From Synechococcus sp. PCC 7336 (GTDB taxonomy: Bacteria; Cyanobacteriota; Cyanobacteriia; Thermostichales; PCC-7336): a DNA stretch of 64,000 nucleotides. Below the pieces are notes generated by a model. The model saw only the letters and a list, made by a program, of their open reading frames with translations. It was not told where the DNA came from and did no database searches. The stretch covers positions 992,001 through 1,056,000 of the forward strand of contig NZ_CM001776.1 of NCBI RefSeq assembly GCF_000332275.1, written 5' to 3'. Each line of letters opens with the position of its first letter. Position 1 is the first letter of the stretch. Shown here in pieces: positions 48,720-58,390 of the stretch. A program made the translations under genes and the position numbers.

Positions 48720-49098
48720 AGTTCCTCCGCAGTTTGCTCGTACAGACAGAAATAACGCCGATCGCCTTGCCCCTAGGATGGCCCGCCCGATCTCTATTGT
48801 CTAGCGATCGCATGAATGGGACCCAAACAGAAGCCCCTAAATCTCCCATTCTGGGGGACTTGGCCATAGAGCTAGCTGAAGTTGAAAATGAGGCACGAGA
48901 TCGCTGTTACTGAGACGATAGAACGAAACAGAAAATCTCTCAAAAGCCCCCCACTAGTGGGGGATGTAGGGGGCTGAGTGCAACATTTTCGCAGTACTCA
49001 GATCGACAAAAACAAAAATCTTTATAATTCAACTCAACATCATCAAAAAGCGATCTCGCCTCTCAATGCATCAGACACAAGCCCAGAGGCGATCGCCT
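48720..49098. other. Gene-free stretch with GC-rich repeat
   Basis: No convincing gene is seen. The region from about 48820 to 48870 resembles the CTCCCATTCTGGGGGACTTGG type of cyanobacterial intergenic repeat, and a stronger hairpin lies at 48941-48985. The first 60 bases may contain the lost start region of the broken UPF0158 gene. Confidence 0.5.
48941..48985 (-). terminator. Probable terminator after the Rpn-type gene
   Basis: CCCCCACTAGTGGGGG at 48948-48963 is a perfect 16-bp palindrome, and on the minus strand it is followed by GCTTTTGAG. The nested repeat AGCCCCC ... GGGGGCT encloses it. It lies about 115 bases downstream of the stop of the gene at 49099-50055. Confidence 0.45.
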
Positions 49099-50055
49099 TC
49101 ACACACCGCATTCATCCAACCAACGATCCAGCTCTTCCCCACTCTGGAAATCCAATAGCACTTCCCCCAGCTCTTCCAATTGAGGCAGTGCCAGTGCTTC
49201 TATACGAATTTGGCGCTGCACAGACATTGCCCCGAATCGCCGTGCGAGCTGGCGCAAAATCAGCGCTCGTTCGCCCTCTTCGCGTCCCTCTTCGCGTCCT
49301 GCCTGACGTGCCATTCGTTCAATCGTGCTGAGATAAGGCATCCGACCCTCCTGCTCCCATTGCTCCAACTCTGTCTGGAATTCTAGCTCCAATTCCTCGG
49401 GCAATTGCATTACCCAATCGATAAATCGATAGAGATTGATGATTTCTTCACGCTTGTAACCTCGCTCGTACAACCGCCGCGTCAAACTCCATTTCCAAAC
49501 CTTGCGCTCGCTTGGCTGACCCCGCGTTGCCTGCGCCTTCAGATGCGCCATCACGACCGTGGCAAATACATTCTGACTGGCTTCCAGTTCCTCCCAGCGT
49601 TGCTCGTAGTCTAACAGCTTCACCATTGGAAACCGAAAACTCATCTCGCAGCCCCACAGACCTGTTTCAAATCCATTGGGTCGCCAACTGGGCCGCTCAT
49701 CACTCAAAATTGCCACACTGACGATTGGGGCCTTGAATTTGTCCCCCAAGCGATAGTAGTAGGTATACATGCGTGCCCCAAAAACGGTCTCTGGCTGACC
49801 TTGCACCTCAGCATGAATGATGACAAAGGCTTCGCTACCCTCTTTGCGCCAGACTTTAGCTAGCTTGTCCGCCCAGCGCTTGCCCAATTCTGAGGTGCGG
49901 TCGATTTGCTGGAGTTCGGTATTCAGACATTCGTAACCTCGACTCCAATCAATCTCGGCGTGAATCTCGGGAAAGAAAAAGGCCAAACACTTGTCAAAAT
50001 AGACCTCTAAAATAACCTTCCAAGGGTTATCGAAATCTTGGCGGTTTGAACTCAT
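49099..50055 (-). CDS. Rpn-type nuclease-like protein, third paralogue
   Basis: 318 residues. It is aligned along its whole length with the protein at 42789-43901: SNRQDFDNPWKVILEVYFDK, EIDWSRGYECLNTELQQIDR, EAFVIIHAEVQGQPETVFGA, YTYYYRLGDKFKAPIVSVAI, LYERGYKREEIINLYRFIDW and MPYLSTIERMAR. The repeat linker is short (two copies of GREE, about residues 255-265), and the C-terminus differs. The Glu-x-Gln pair of the nuclease-like core is kept. Function is inferred only. Confidence 0.8.
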   Translation of the reverse strand: MSSNRQDFDNPWKVILEVYFDKCLAFFFPEIHAEIDWSRGYECLNTELQQIDRTSELGKRWADKLAKVWRKEGSEAFVIIHAEVQGQPETVFGARMYTYYYRLGDKFKAPIVSVAILSDERPSWRPNGFETGLWGCEMSFRFPMVKLLDYEQRWEELEASQNVFATVVMAHLKAQATRGQPSERKVWKWSLTRRLYERGYKREEIINLYRFIDWVMQLPEELELEFQTELEQWEQEGRMPYLSTIERMARQAGREEGREEGERALILRQLARRFGAMSVQRQIRIEALALPQLEELGEVLLDFQSGEELDRWLDECGV

Positions 50056-50214
50056 ATCGCTGAAGCAGAGGATGGAGGCAATCCTAGATCGCTATCAAAA
50101 CTGTAGCTCCAAATCGATGTGAATAATCTTGCGCATGGCAGATCTAGACAAACCAGCGAAGGCACGATCGCAATCTCGCCCCCTCCAGTGTTGCCCAAAC
50201 GCCCCAAAATTGAA

Positions 50215-51669
50215 TTAGCGCACAAACACTTCAGGGGTGAAGTTGCCGTGCAAACCATAGGGAATGTGATGCTTTAGGTGTAGCACCGCAACCGGTTTTC
50301 CCTCGAGATTGCGGGCATCCAGAATGACCACATCCGATCGCTCCTTCACCGCATCGAACACTAGCACCACAATCCACCCATCATCTTCCGTCTCTCCCCC
50401 CAGACGCGGCACAAACACCGGATCGCCCCCCAAATATCCGCGCGGAGCAAAGCTGTGGATCTGTTGCGATCGCGTCTCCATATCCACCTTCATCACCGCC
50501 TGCAACGGAGCGTTGGGCCCCGCCGCGTGGGTGGTGCCGACGTAAGTGTAGCGCTGCTTGCGACCCACGCAAGCGGGGTTGAGGGCGGGAAACTCGCAGG
50601 GGCGATCGACGATCGCCTCGTGGCTGGCGGTGCCAGCTTGCAAGTCCAGCTCGTAACGCACCAAGCGAGCGTAGGGAATCTCCTCAAACACCACCTCGCG
50701 ATAGTCGCTGCCCGGTTCGAGGGACATGTAATCGTCGTAGCAAAGGGAATCGACAATAATGCGATCGCCCTCTTCATAGGCATTGGCGTGATGGAAGATA
50801 AAGCCCGGATCGGTGGTGAAGGTGCGGGGCTTGCCTTGGCGATCGAACGCAATAATACGGGTGTTGGCTTTGGGATCTAACTCGATACAGGCAGCGGGGG
50901 GGCGCAGGCCCAGAGCCACGGGGATGGGGTTAAAAGAGACGGGGTTTTGGAAGAAGATGCGGTAGTTGGGGGTGAGGGCAAAGTCGTGCAAAAAACAGAA
51001 GCCGGGGATTTTGTGGGAGGTGACTTCGGCTAGCTTGCCGTCTGGATCGACCCGATAGAAATATAGCGTTGAGGTGGGGCCGGGATCGACACCAAACGCA
51101 ATCAGATCGCCTGTCTCGGGATCGATGCGAGGATGCGCGGTAAAAGCTTGCCCTTTTGAGAGCACGCCGTTGAAATCTTCTTTGCCGAGGGTTTCTAGCG
51201 TGGCGGGATCGAGGCGGTAGGGAACATCCGCTTCCCACAGAGCCAGGAGTTTGCCCCCTTGATAAACGACATTGGTGTTGGCGGGATTTTTGAAGTTGAA
51301 ATCGAACCAGTTATTCCAAAAGCCACCAGCGCGTTGGGTGCCGAAGACGCTGCGGTAGAGGATGCGCCCCGCCTGTTGCTCAGCTAAAAATTCGGGGGTT
51401 CTGACGTAGCGATTGCGAAAGTGGGCTTTGTCGCCGCAGAAAGTAATGGCACAGATCGCGCCGTCTCCATCAAACGGATGACCGTAGTCCTGTCCGCTGA
51501 TATCTAAGCCCCCCGGCCCGTTGCGAAATAGAGTGCCAACCAGTTCTGTCGGCAAGCTGCCATCAATGTCATCAATCCAATAGTCCCGTTCTTGTTTGAG
51601 AGAAGCGTAGCCCTTGCGCCAATTTTCAGTGGTGTAGGCGGGAGTCGCGACAGGGTTGACGGCAATCAT
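50215..51669 (-). CDS. Carotenoid oxygenase (RPE65 / apocarotenoid oxygenase family)
   Basis: 484 residues. The four iron-binding histidines of the seven-bladed propeller are in AFTAHPRIDPETGDLIAFG (about residue 182), FCFLHDFALTPNYRIFF (about 233), FIFHHANAYEEGD (about 296) and IPYGLHGNFTPEVFVR at the C-terminus. LVGTLFRNGPGGLDISG and HPFDGDGAICAITF near the start are also typical. These enzymes cleave carotenoids or apocarotenals at a double bond with oxygen, and cyanobacterial forms can make retinal from apocarotenals. Substrate specificity cannot be read from sequence. It is followed by 231 bases with no gene and then a divergent Uma2 gene. Confidence 0.93.
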   Translation of the reverse strand: MIAVNPVATPAYTTENWRKGYASLKQERDYWIDDIDGSLPTELVGTLFRNGPGGLDISGQDYGHPFDGDGAICAITFCGDKAHFRNRYVRTPEFLAEQQAGRILYRSVFGTQRAGGFWNNWFDFNFKNPANTNVVYQGGKLLALWEADVPYRLDPATLETLGKEDFNGVLSKGQAFTAHPRIDPETGDLIAFGVDPGPTSTLYFYRVDPDGKLAEVTSHKIPGFCFLHDFALTPNYRIFFQNPVSFNPIPVALGLRPPAACIELDPKANTRIIAFDRQGKPRTFTTDPGFIFHHANAYEEGDRIIVDSLCYDDYMSLEPGSDYREVVFEEIPYARLVRYELDLQAGTASHEAIVDRPCEFPALNPACVGRKQRYTYVGTTHAAGPNAPLQAVMKVDMETRSQQIHSFAPRGYLGGDPVFVPRLGGETEDDGWIVVLVFDAVKERSDVVILDARNLEGKPVAVLHLKHHIPYGLHGNFTPEVFVR

Positions 51670-51924
51670 AGGGGAAGGTGCAATACACAGACATACCTAT
51701 TGTGCCTTAAAGTTTTATGAAGCGTCTACGACAAAACTTAGAGATGTCGCCTGCTTCCCAACTATTGGGAAATCATCTGATTGGAAACTTTGCGACCAAT
51801 ATGAACTCAGGTTCGAGGCAAGTGGCTGTCGTGAAGCTGCTGGGGCTGGTCGGTCGGTCCAAGTCGCCATTAGCGACACTGCAGCCAACGCTACGATAGA
51901 GTGAGCTCAATTGGAGCAGAACTG

Positions 51925-52629
51925 ATGGTCCAGTTCAAACCCCGCCAACACCTCCCCACCCAAGACGAACTGCCCGAAACTGACTTTGCCCCTGTGGATA
52001 GCGAATTGCAAACGCTCGTCGCCAGCCTCTTGGGCGATCTCCTCGCTTGGCACTGGCGCGATCGCAGCGATTGGTTCTGGGGCATCAACTTAGCCGTCTA
52101 TTACAAGCTCAATACACCTGCTATTGTCCCGGATGGCTTCTTGAGTCTGGGGGTGGAACAGTTCGATCGCTCGGACGGCAGACAGAGCTATGTGGTCTGG
52201 CATGAAGGCGCACTCCCCATTCTGGTGGTGGAATACGTCTCTCGCAGCTACGGGCAAGAGTACGGCTCCAAGATGGCAGACTACGCCAGTATCGGAGTGT
52301 TGTACTACGCGATCTACAATCCCGTTTACTGTTCTCGCAAACGGCGTCAGCCCCTAGAGATTTACCGACTCGAAGGCGATCGCTACGTCTTGCTGGAGGG
52401 GGACCCTGTTTGGTTGCCCGAGATTGGCTTGGGCTTGGGCAGAGAGTTGGGCACTTACCGAAATTGCACCAGAGAGTGGCTGTATTGGTACGACCGAGAG
52501 GGGAATCGACTGACGTCACCTGCAGAGGTCGCCGAGCAGGAGAGCCAGCGCGCCGAGCAGGAACGACAGTTACGCGAACAACTGCTGGACAAACTCCGGC
52601 AAAAGGGAATCGATCCCGATACGCTCTAG
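51925..52629 (+). CDS. Uma2-family PD-(D/E)XK endonuclease-like protein
   Basis: 234 residues from ATG at 51925 (a GTG at 51901 adds eight). AIVPDGFLSLGVEQFDRSDG has the conserved Asp, and PILVVEYVSRSYGQEYGSKM has the Glu-x-x-Ser pattern of the Uma2 core, followed by DYASIGVLYYAIYNP. A C-terminal coiled coil (EVAEQESQRAEQERQLREQL LDKLRQ, in two pieces) is frequent in cyanobacterial members. This family is greatly expanded in cyanobacteria; no cellular role is established. A second member lies at 59152. Confidence 0.85.
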   Translation: MVQFKPRQHLPTQDELPETDFAPVDSELQTLVASLLGDLLAWHWRDRSDWFWGINLAVYYKLNTPAIVPDGFLSLGVEQFDRSDGRQSYVVWHEGALPILVVEYVSRSYGQEYGSKMADYASIGVLYYAIYNPVYCSRKRRQPLEIYRLEGDRYVLLEGDPVWLPEIGLGLGRELGTYRNCTREWLYWYDREGNRLTSPAEVAEQESQRAEQERQLREQLLDKLRQKGIDPDTL

Positions 52630-52784
52630 CTTGTGGAAATACCCATCAAATACCAGCAGAGCCGTTCGCAAAGTATCGCCGAGGGCGAAAGGGGATGCTG
52701 GCTGGGAAGTCTAGTTTCGACTTCACTCAGCCAGCAGGAGTTGTGGAACGCTTATTTGAGGGCTAAACCCGCTAGAAATAGCAT

Positions 52785-53648
52785 TTAGGACTGGATGTTA
52801 AGGGACCAATCGTAGTCGAAGTATTGGATGCGGTAATCGCCTGCTTCGAGAAACTCGCGATCGCTCTCGTTCACGTAACCGGCAACGAAGTTGAGCACAG
52901 CTCGTTCCTTGTCATTACCGGTAAAGCGATTGTCACCCTCGTCTAAGCCGTAGCTGGGCACCCAGTCAACGGTAAACCAGTCAAAGATTTTGGAGAGATA
53001 GACCACACCTTCTTCGCGATCGATCCGCAGGCCGTCCTCCTTCGCCAACCATTGCTCCACTTGATCGTCGAGCTGAGCGTCGAGGTTTTCACCTGTAAAG
53101 GGTTCGGTACGCAAGGGGGGGCAGCTCACTGCCGCACACACCAAAGCAGCGTGGATACGAGGCTCGTCGAAGTCTACCCGCAGGACGTCGTGCTCGATAT
53201 TATTCAGGGTTTTGTTACCGCCAAAGATCGCGTGGCGGCGAATGCGCCAGACGCCAATGATGTCTTTGATGCTGGGTTTGATGGGGGTTTGATCGATGAT
53301 GGATTTTAGCGTGATGGCATTGTAGGCATTAACCCAGTAGGCAATCTGTTCTGCTTCACTCCACGATTCATAGGTCGCTTCATCGAGGGCGGCTAGGTCG
53401 TCAATATAAGTATCGAGCTGCGCGCGGTTAGCCTGCAACGCCTCGTAGTCCACGAATGTACTCTCTGGGTGGACGTAGTCAGATAAGACATCTGCATAGA
53501 CTTCAGTGCGAATGCGACCGGCGCTGCTGCTAGAGACAGCGACCTCTGTCGGCGTAGAGCGATCTGTTTGGGCGTTCAAGCCGCCACAGCTAGCGAGAAG
53601 GAGGGCTGCAGCAGCAGCAAGTGGCCAGTGGTTTCGGAGGTGAATCAT
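52785..53648 (-). CDS. DUF547 lipoprotein
   Basis: 287 residues. The signal peptide ends in the lipobox LLASC (Cys21), so the protein is probably lipid-anchored in the periplasm. The DUF547 domain covers about residues 55-260: YADVLSDYVHPESTFVDYEA, QIAYWVNAYNAITLKSIIDQ, DIIGVWRIRRHAIFGGNKTL, RIHAALVCAAVSCPPLRTEP and VYLSKIFDWFTVDW. The fold is unknown to me in mechanism; conserved Asn-Ala-Tyr-Asn and Cys-Pro-Pro-Leu suggest an enzyme. The protein stands alone; the next gene upstream ends 110 bases away. Confidence 0.88.
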   Translation of the reverse strand: MIHLRNHWPLAAAAALLLASCGGLNAQTDRSTPTEVAVSSSSAGRIRTEVYADVLSDYVHPESTFVDYEALQANRAQLDTYIDDLAALDEATYESWSEAEQIAYWVNAYNAITLKSIIDQTPIKPSIKDIIGVWRIRRHAIFGGNKTLNNIEHDVLRVDFDEPRIHAALVCAAVSCPPLRTEPFTGENLDAQLDDQVEQWLAKEDGLRIDREEGVVYLSKIFDWFTVDWVPSYGLDEGDNRFTGNDKERAVLNFVAGYVNESDREFLEAGDYRIQYFDYDWSLNIQS

Positions 53649-53758
53649 GATGGGTGGGGCTCATCGGCACAAACTTCACACTCCTTATAGAACCTTTAAA
53701 GTCTGAGAATAAAACTTTTAGAGCCTGAGATTTGTTTGAGAGCTCTAGAAAGTTTCGT

Positions 53759-55846
53759 TCAGATTGGCGATCGCCTTCGGCCAACCCAGCCACTCCACAA
53801 ACACCCCGCCGCAAACGGCAGCCACAACAGCAAACGCTCTGTTTCGGTCATCCACCAATCGGTGTCGCCTAGGGCTTGCCGGTGGGGCAGCACGAAGTAG
53901 ATGAAGGCCGAGATGCTCACCAAGCGGGCTCCCCAGTTGCGGGTGGCGGCAGCAAAGGGTAGCAGCCAGGTAAAGTACCAAGCGTGAATGATGGGGGACA
54001 GAAAGAGCAGCGCGATGAAATAGCGCTCGGCAAAGCCGAGCAGGTGGCGCGATCGCACAATCGAGATCGCGATGATGGCAGCCAGGGGGGCGACCAGCAG
54101 CCAATTGGTTTTCCACTGGAACGGCCAGATCGCCCACACCAGATAGGGTACCGCCTCGGCACTGCGTCCGTAGGTCAAAAAATCAGAATCTGCAGGGCTA
54201 ATCGGACAGGTGCCGTCGAGACAGTAGGAGAGAGAGGCGATCGCCAGCGGCAATAGACCGATTGCCCCAACTAGAATTCCAAAGGGTAAATGGCGATCGC
54301 GTCCAGCTCGCCAAGCCAAAAAGCCCAACAGCGGTAGGGAAACCCATTTAACCGCGATCGCGATGCCGACACACAAAGCACTGCCCAGCCAGCGGTTGAG
54401 GCCACTGCCGCGATCGGCAATTCCCCAAGCCAGCACGAGGGGCAGGATAAACCAGCTATCGTAATGGGCTCCCCCCGCAAACGAGTAAATAACCAGCGGA
54501 TTCCAGGCATAGAGAACTGCATTGAGACCGCTAAACCAGCGATAGAGCAAGCCACACACGATCAGATCGGCGGCCACAAATCCCAGTTTGAACAGCAATA
54601 CAGATGGCTGAATGGCAGCTAGGGCGTGAAATCCCCATTGCACGACAGGCGGATACAAGGCTGAGACGTGGGGATGATTGATCCAGGGCCACCAATCAAA
54701 TCTCAGTGCTTCCAGCTCGATCGCGTTGGGGGCATATTGATAGGGATTAAATCCCTGCGTTTGAATAAATCCTTCCCATAGATAGCGCCAGACGTCGTCA
54801 CCGGGAGCCATCCCCAGCAAAATCAAACGAGTGGCGATCGTCACGCCCCAAAACCAGCGCCAATCCAGTTTGGGAATCGTCCAGGACAGTCCGAATCCCA
54901 CCCCCATCAGCCCTACCCCCCACCAAAATTGAGGCACCACTCCCACACCAGGTTCCAGCAAATTGCCGTGAGGGGCGATCGCCACGGCACCCACTACCAA
55001 CAAGAGCGCCGCCAACCACAACCGCAGGTGCGCTGGGAACGCATTCGAATTTTCACGGGGATTGCGTTCGGAGCGGCTCCAATACAGCCGCCCCAAGTTT
55101 CCTAAAATGGCCGATCCCGCTCGAAAAGCCCCTCGCAGCGAGCCAGAGATTTTGGACTTTCCCCCTTGGCGAGGTCGATAGTTGACCGGCAACTCGCAAA
55201 TGCGCAGGTTTTCCTCAACGGCGCGCACCTGCATTTCTAAGGTCCAGCCAAAGCCGCGATCGTTCAGTTGCAGACGCTCCAATGCCGCTCGCCGCAGCAA
55301 TCGCAGCGGTCCTAAATCGCGATATTGAAATCCCCAGCCCCAGCGGATTAGGGTGGTGGCCAAGCCGTTACCAAAGGTTTGTACTGGAGTCAGGGTGGCT
55401 CTACCCGCTGCCGTTGCCTGACGATTGCCCAAAATGAAGTCGGCGCGATCGCCTTGTGCGAAGAGCAGGGGAAGCTGGCTCAAATCGTCACTGCCATCCC
55501 CATCGCAAAACAATACCCACTCGATCTCGGCTCCGAGATCTTGCAATCCCCGCCAACAGGCACGCCCGTATCCGGCGATCGGCTCGAATAGCACCTCTGC
55601 CCCTGCAGCCGCTGCTTTCTGGGCGCTATCGTCGCTACTGCCATTATCGATAACGCGAATGTGTTGAATTCCCTGCGATCGCAAGTCTTCCACCACGCGG
55701 CCAATGGTGGCGCTTTCGTTCAGTACGGGCACGATCGCCACAGTGTTTTGTGGGGCTGCTGGACTGGTTTCGGTCTCTTGCGGGTCCTCGCCTTCAGGGG
55801 CGATCCCCGATACAGCCTTGACCGATTTGGGTTCCGGTCGTGTCAT
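53759..55846 (-). CDS. Fusion of family 2 glycosyltransferase and polytopic membrane transferase
   Basis: 695 residues. The first about 265 residues are a GT-A glycosyltransferase: VAIVPVLNESATIGRVVEDL, VIDNGSSDDSAQKAAAAG, YGRACWRGLQDLG, and VLFCDGDGSDDLSQLP with the DxD metal site (about residue 116). FGWTLEMQVRAVEENLRICE and PVNYRPRQGGKSKISGSL are typical of polyprenyl-phosphate sugar transferases. From about 285 on there are about 10-12 membrane helices with GMAPGDDVWRYLWEGFIQTQ and GFNPYQYAPNAIELEAL, resembling GT-C mannosyltransferases with loop acidic residues. One protein could therefore make and use a lipid-linked sugar. Both parts are usually separate genes. Confidence 0.85.
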   Translation of the reverse strand: MTRPEPKSVKAVSGIAPEGEDPQETETSPAAPQNTVAIVPVLNESATIGRVVEDLRSQGIQHIRVIDNGSSDDSAQKAAAAGAEVLFEPIAGYGRACWRGLQDLGAEIEWVLFCDGDGSDDLSQLPLLFAQGDRADFILGNRQATAAGRATLTPVQTFGNGLATTLIRWGWGFQYRDLGPLRLLRRAALERLQLNDRGFGWTLEMQVRAVEENLRICELPVNYRPRQGGKSKISGSLRGAFRAGSAILGNLGRLYWSRSERNPRENSNAFPAHLRLWLAALLLVVGAVAIAPHGNLLEPGVGVVPQFWWGVGLMGVGFGLSWTIPKLDWRWFWGVTIATRLILLGMAPGDDVWRYLWEGFIQTQGFNPYQYAPNAIELEALRFDWWPWINHPHVSALYPPVVQWGFHALAAIQPSVLLFKLGFVAADLIVCGLLYRWFSGLNAVLYAWNPLVIYSFAGGAHYDSWFILPLVLAWGIADRGSGLNRWLGSALCVGIAIAVKWVSLPLLGFLAWRAGRDRHLPFGILVGAIGLLPLAIASLSYCLDGTCPISPADSDFLTYGRSAEAVPYLVWAIWPFQWKTNWLLVAPLAAIIAISIVRSRHLLGFAERYFIALLFLSPIIHAWYFTWLLPFAAATRNWGARLVSISAFIYFVLPHRQALGDTDWWMTETERLLLWLPFAAGCLWSGWVGRRRSPI

Positions 55847-56062
55847 TTAGTTCGTTGTCCTCATCGGAGACCCGCACTCCGGCGCTATTGTGCCCCAGAG
55901 AGATCTGCATGCTCTCCTATTATTGCGGAGCGGTAGGAGGCAGAGACTCCTCCGCTGCACCTTGTTTCCTGCGAGGTGCCGCAGATCTCGTTTTGTGATG
56001 TTGCTGTGACGCGAGATGGAAGAAAAGCAGATTTTGACAAGACTGGCAACCGCTGAAGAGGT

Positions 56063-56554
56063 TTAGGTTGAAGGAACTTTGCAGCGATCGCCGTTTCCAC
56101 AGTCCTCCAGACGCCGCTGGCGATCGGCCACAACTGTCTCCAAATCCGGTCGCCCCGCGATCGCCAATCGCTTGTGCGCCCAAATGTCGTATATCCTATC
56201 CACCAAAGGCCCGACAAGCGGCCACTTCGTCGCGGCATACACCCATCCCATCCCCAACGCTGCATACACCCGTCGAAACACTTCCACATCCCGAATCACC
56301 GAGCCATCGGGCAGCAGCGCGTGAATGCGGCCCATGGCTGTCTCGAAATCAATACCGCCATGCTGCTCGGGGTCGTAAGCCAAATCGGCAATATCCACAA
56401 ACGACACGATGCCCCGCCCTGCATCTTTCTGGCGCAAGAAATGCACCTCCCGCAGGCATAGCGGACACTCGCCGTCGTAAAGCAACTCTATTTGCCAGTT
56501 GGGTGAAGCAGTTTCCGAGCAGGAAGGTGGAGCGATTGGAGTTGGGGAAGTCAT
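56063..56554 (-). CDS. DCC-family (DUF393) thiol-disulfide-type protein
   Basis: 163 residues from ATG at 56554. LLYDGECPLCLREVHFLRQK near residue 27 has the DxxCxxC motif that names the family. DIADLAYDPEQHGGIDFETA, IHALLPDGSVIRDVEVFRRV and YAATKWPLVGPLVDRIYDIW follow as in other members. The family is predicted to have a thioredoxin-like fold with redox activity; no partner is known. A C-terminal ATVVADRQRRLED-type tail is variable. It is followed after 65 bases by the cation/proton antiporter gene upstream of it on the same strand. Confidence 0.85.
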   Translation of the reverse strand: MTSPTPIAPPSCSETASPNWQIELLYDGECPLCLREVHFLRQKDAGRGIVSFVDIADLAYDPEQHGGIDFETAMGRIHALLPDGSVIRDVEVFRRVYAALGMGWVYAATKWPLVGPLVDRIYDIWAHKRLAIAGRPDLETVVADRQRRLEDCGNGDRCKVPST

Positions 56555-56619
56555 GCGAAGTGGGAATGAATCTTGGCTAGCAAGGTCTATCTCTACCATA
56601 CTAAGCATCAAGGACAGTG

Positions 56620-58296
56620 CTAATTGACAGGACTATCTCGCACCTCAAGCGAGCGATCGGCGACTATCCTGCGGGCAGCCTCTTTTGCTGCATCTCGAAA
56701 GGGCAATAAAACCCGATCGGCCCCCGCCCCCAACAAAATTTCTTCGTCCCGTCGCGTGTGGCTGGTCAGCACCACCTGCCCCCGATAGCGCTGGTGTTGG
56801 AGGGTGTGCAACAACGCCAGCCCCACATTGCAATTGGGGACGGTGCTCACCACCCATTTCGCCTCTTTCAGCGGCATCAGCGCCGCCAACTCGGGATCGT
56901 CTGCATCCCCATACAATGTCCACAACCCCTGGCTGCGCCAGAACGTCACCACCTCTGGATCGAAATCTACCCCCAAGACGGTGAAGCCCTCGGAGCGCAA
57001 ATTCTCCACGACACTGCCCCCATATCGCCCCAGTCCAAACACAATCGCATCCACATCCGCCACCGCAGCATCGGAGCTATTGCGATCGTGCTGCTCGTGA
57101 TGGGCAATTTGTCGTTCGAACAGGTCCAGCCAGTGGGAAATGCGCGGATACAGCTCGTGGGAGTAGAGAATCAGGTAAGTCGAGAGGGTCATGGTAATCA
57201 GTGCCACCAGCGTGAGCAACCCCAACGTCTCGTTGTCGATGTGACCCAAACTCACCCCCAATGCTGCCAGGATAAGGGAAAATTCGCTGATTTGGCTGAG
57301 GGATAAACCGGTCAGGGCACTGGTATATTTGCGATACTTCATCAACCCCATCAGCACTAACACCATCAAGGGTTTGCCCAACAGCACGAAACCCGAAAAC
57401 ACTAAGGCTGGCAATAGCTCTGCGCCGAGGGATTCCAAGTGAATGTGGAGGCCGAGGTTGAGGAAAAAGAAGAGTAATAGAAAGTCGCGCAGGTTGACCA
57501 GGCGAGAGGACATGGGAACTCGATAGGGGGTAGAGGCGATCGCCACCCCGGCTAAAAATGCTCCCACTTCTTTGCTGAACCCCAAAGCATCTGCTTCTGC
57601 AGCTAAGGCGATTGCCGCCGAAATGCCGCAGAGGGCCAAGAGTTCGGGCGATCTCGCGACGCTGTGGAGCAGGGAAGGCAAGAGATAGCGGGCGATCGCG
57701 GCGAGGACACCCAAAAAACCGAGACCCTTTAAAGCCACGACCAACAGGGCGAGGCCAAAGCTTGCGGAACCGTCTTCACCACTGAGGGCGGTCAGACCAA
57801 TCATCACCAGCACAACGGCAATATCCTGCACAATCAGGACGCCCAAGGCAATCCGCCCGTGCAATGCATCGATCTCGCGTTTGTCGGAGAGCAATTTGAC
57901 GGTGATGATGGTGCTGGAAAAGGTGAGGGCGATCGCCACGTAAAAGGCTTTGACTGCCGAGAACCCAAACCCCAAACCAATCCAGAAACTGAGACTGCCG
58001 GTGAGGACAATCTGCCCGATGCCAACCGCGATCGCCACGGGGCCGACGGCACGAATTTCGTGGGGATCGAGCTTGAGGCCGACTACGAAGAGCAGGAGAG
58101 TAACCCCCAGTTCGGCGAAAAACTCCACCTGCTCGCTATCGCCAATCCACCCCATACCGGCGGGACCGAGCGCAAAGCCGACCGCGATGAAGGCGATCGG
58201 GAGGGGCTGGCGCAGCCACAGGGCCAATGCGCCTGCACCAGTCGCGACGCTCAGAACGGCAGCGATTTCGTAGAAGACGTTGCTGAAGGGGGGCAT
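56620..58296 (-). CDS. CPA2 cation/proton antiporter with TrkA-N domain (KefB/KefC type)
   Basis: 558 residues. About 12-13 membrane helices span residues 1-390, including LPIAFIAVGFALGPAGMGWI, VTLLLFVVGLKLDPHEIRAV, TFSSTIITVKLLSDKREID and LGVLIVQDIAVVLVMIG with the Asp of the ion site. From about 415 the TrkA-N Rossmann domain follows: DAIVFGLGRYGGSVVENLRS (GxGxxG), VLGVDFDPEVVTFW and YGDADDPELAALM, which binds NAD(H). It exchanges K+ or Na+ for protons under nucleotide control. It is transcribed away from no neighbour in particular and precedes the DCC gene. Confidence 0.93.
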   Translation of the reverse strand: MPPFSNVFYEIAAVLSVATGAGALALWLRQPLPIAFIAVGFALGPAGMGWIGDSEQVEFFAELGVTLLLFVVGLKLDPHEIRAVGPVAIAVGIGQIVLTGSLSFWIGLGFGFSAVKAFYVAIALTFSSTIITVKLLSDKREIDALHGRIALGVLIVQDIAVVLVMIGLTALSGEDGSASFGLALLVVALKGLGFLGVLAAIARYLLPSLLHSVARSPELLALCGISAAIALAAEADALGFSKEVGAFLAGVAIASTPYRVPMSSRLVNLRDFLLLFFFLNLGLHIHLESLGAELLPALVFSGFVLLGKPLMVLVLMGLMKYRKYTSALTGLSLSQISEFSLILAALGVSLGHIDNETLGLLTLVALITMTLSTYLILYSHELYPRISHWLDLFERQIAHHEQHDRNSSDAAVADVDAIVFGLGRYGGSVVENLRSEGFTVLGVDFDPEVVTFWRSQGLWTLYGDADDPELAALMPLKEAKWVVSTVPNCNVGLALLHTLQHQRYRGQVVLTSHTRRDEEILLGAGADRVLLPFRDAAKEAARRIVADRSLEVRDSPVN

Positions 58297-58390
58297 AGGG
58301 GGTTGGAAGAGGCGATCGCCTCTTCATTGTCGTTGCTGGCCTTATCGGTTGGGGGAATATTGCAGTGTGTTTCGGAGGGGAGTGGGGCGA

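Noticed and set aside
48587-48913. 108-codon plus-strand frame opposite the UPF0158 remnant
   Set aside because: It overlaps the clearly homologous minus-strand sequence and has no features of its own.
51656-51904. Overlapping frames between the carotenoid oxygenase and Uma2 genes
   Set aside because: Two competing frames of similar length without ribosome binding sites or protein-like composition.
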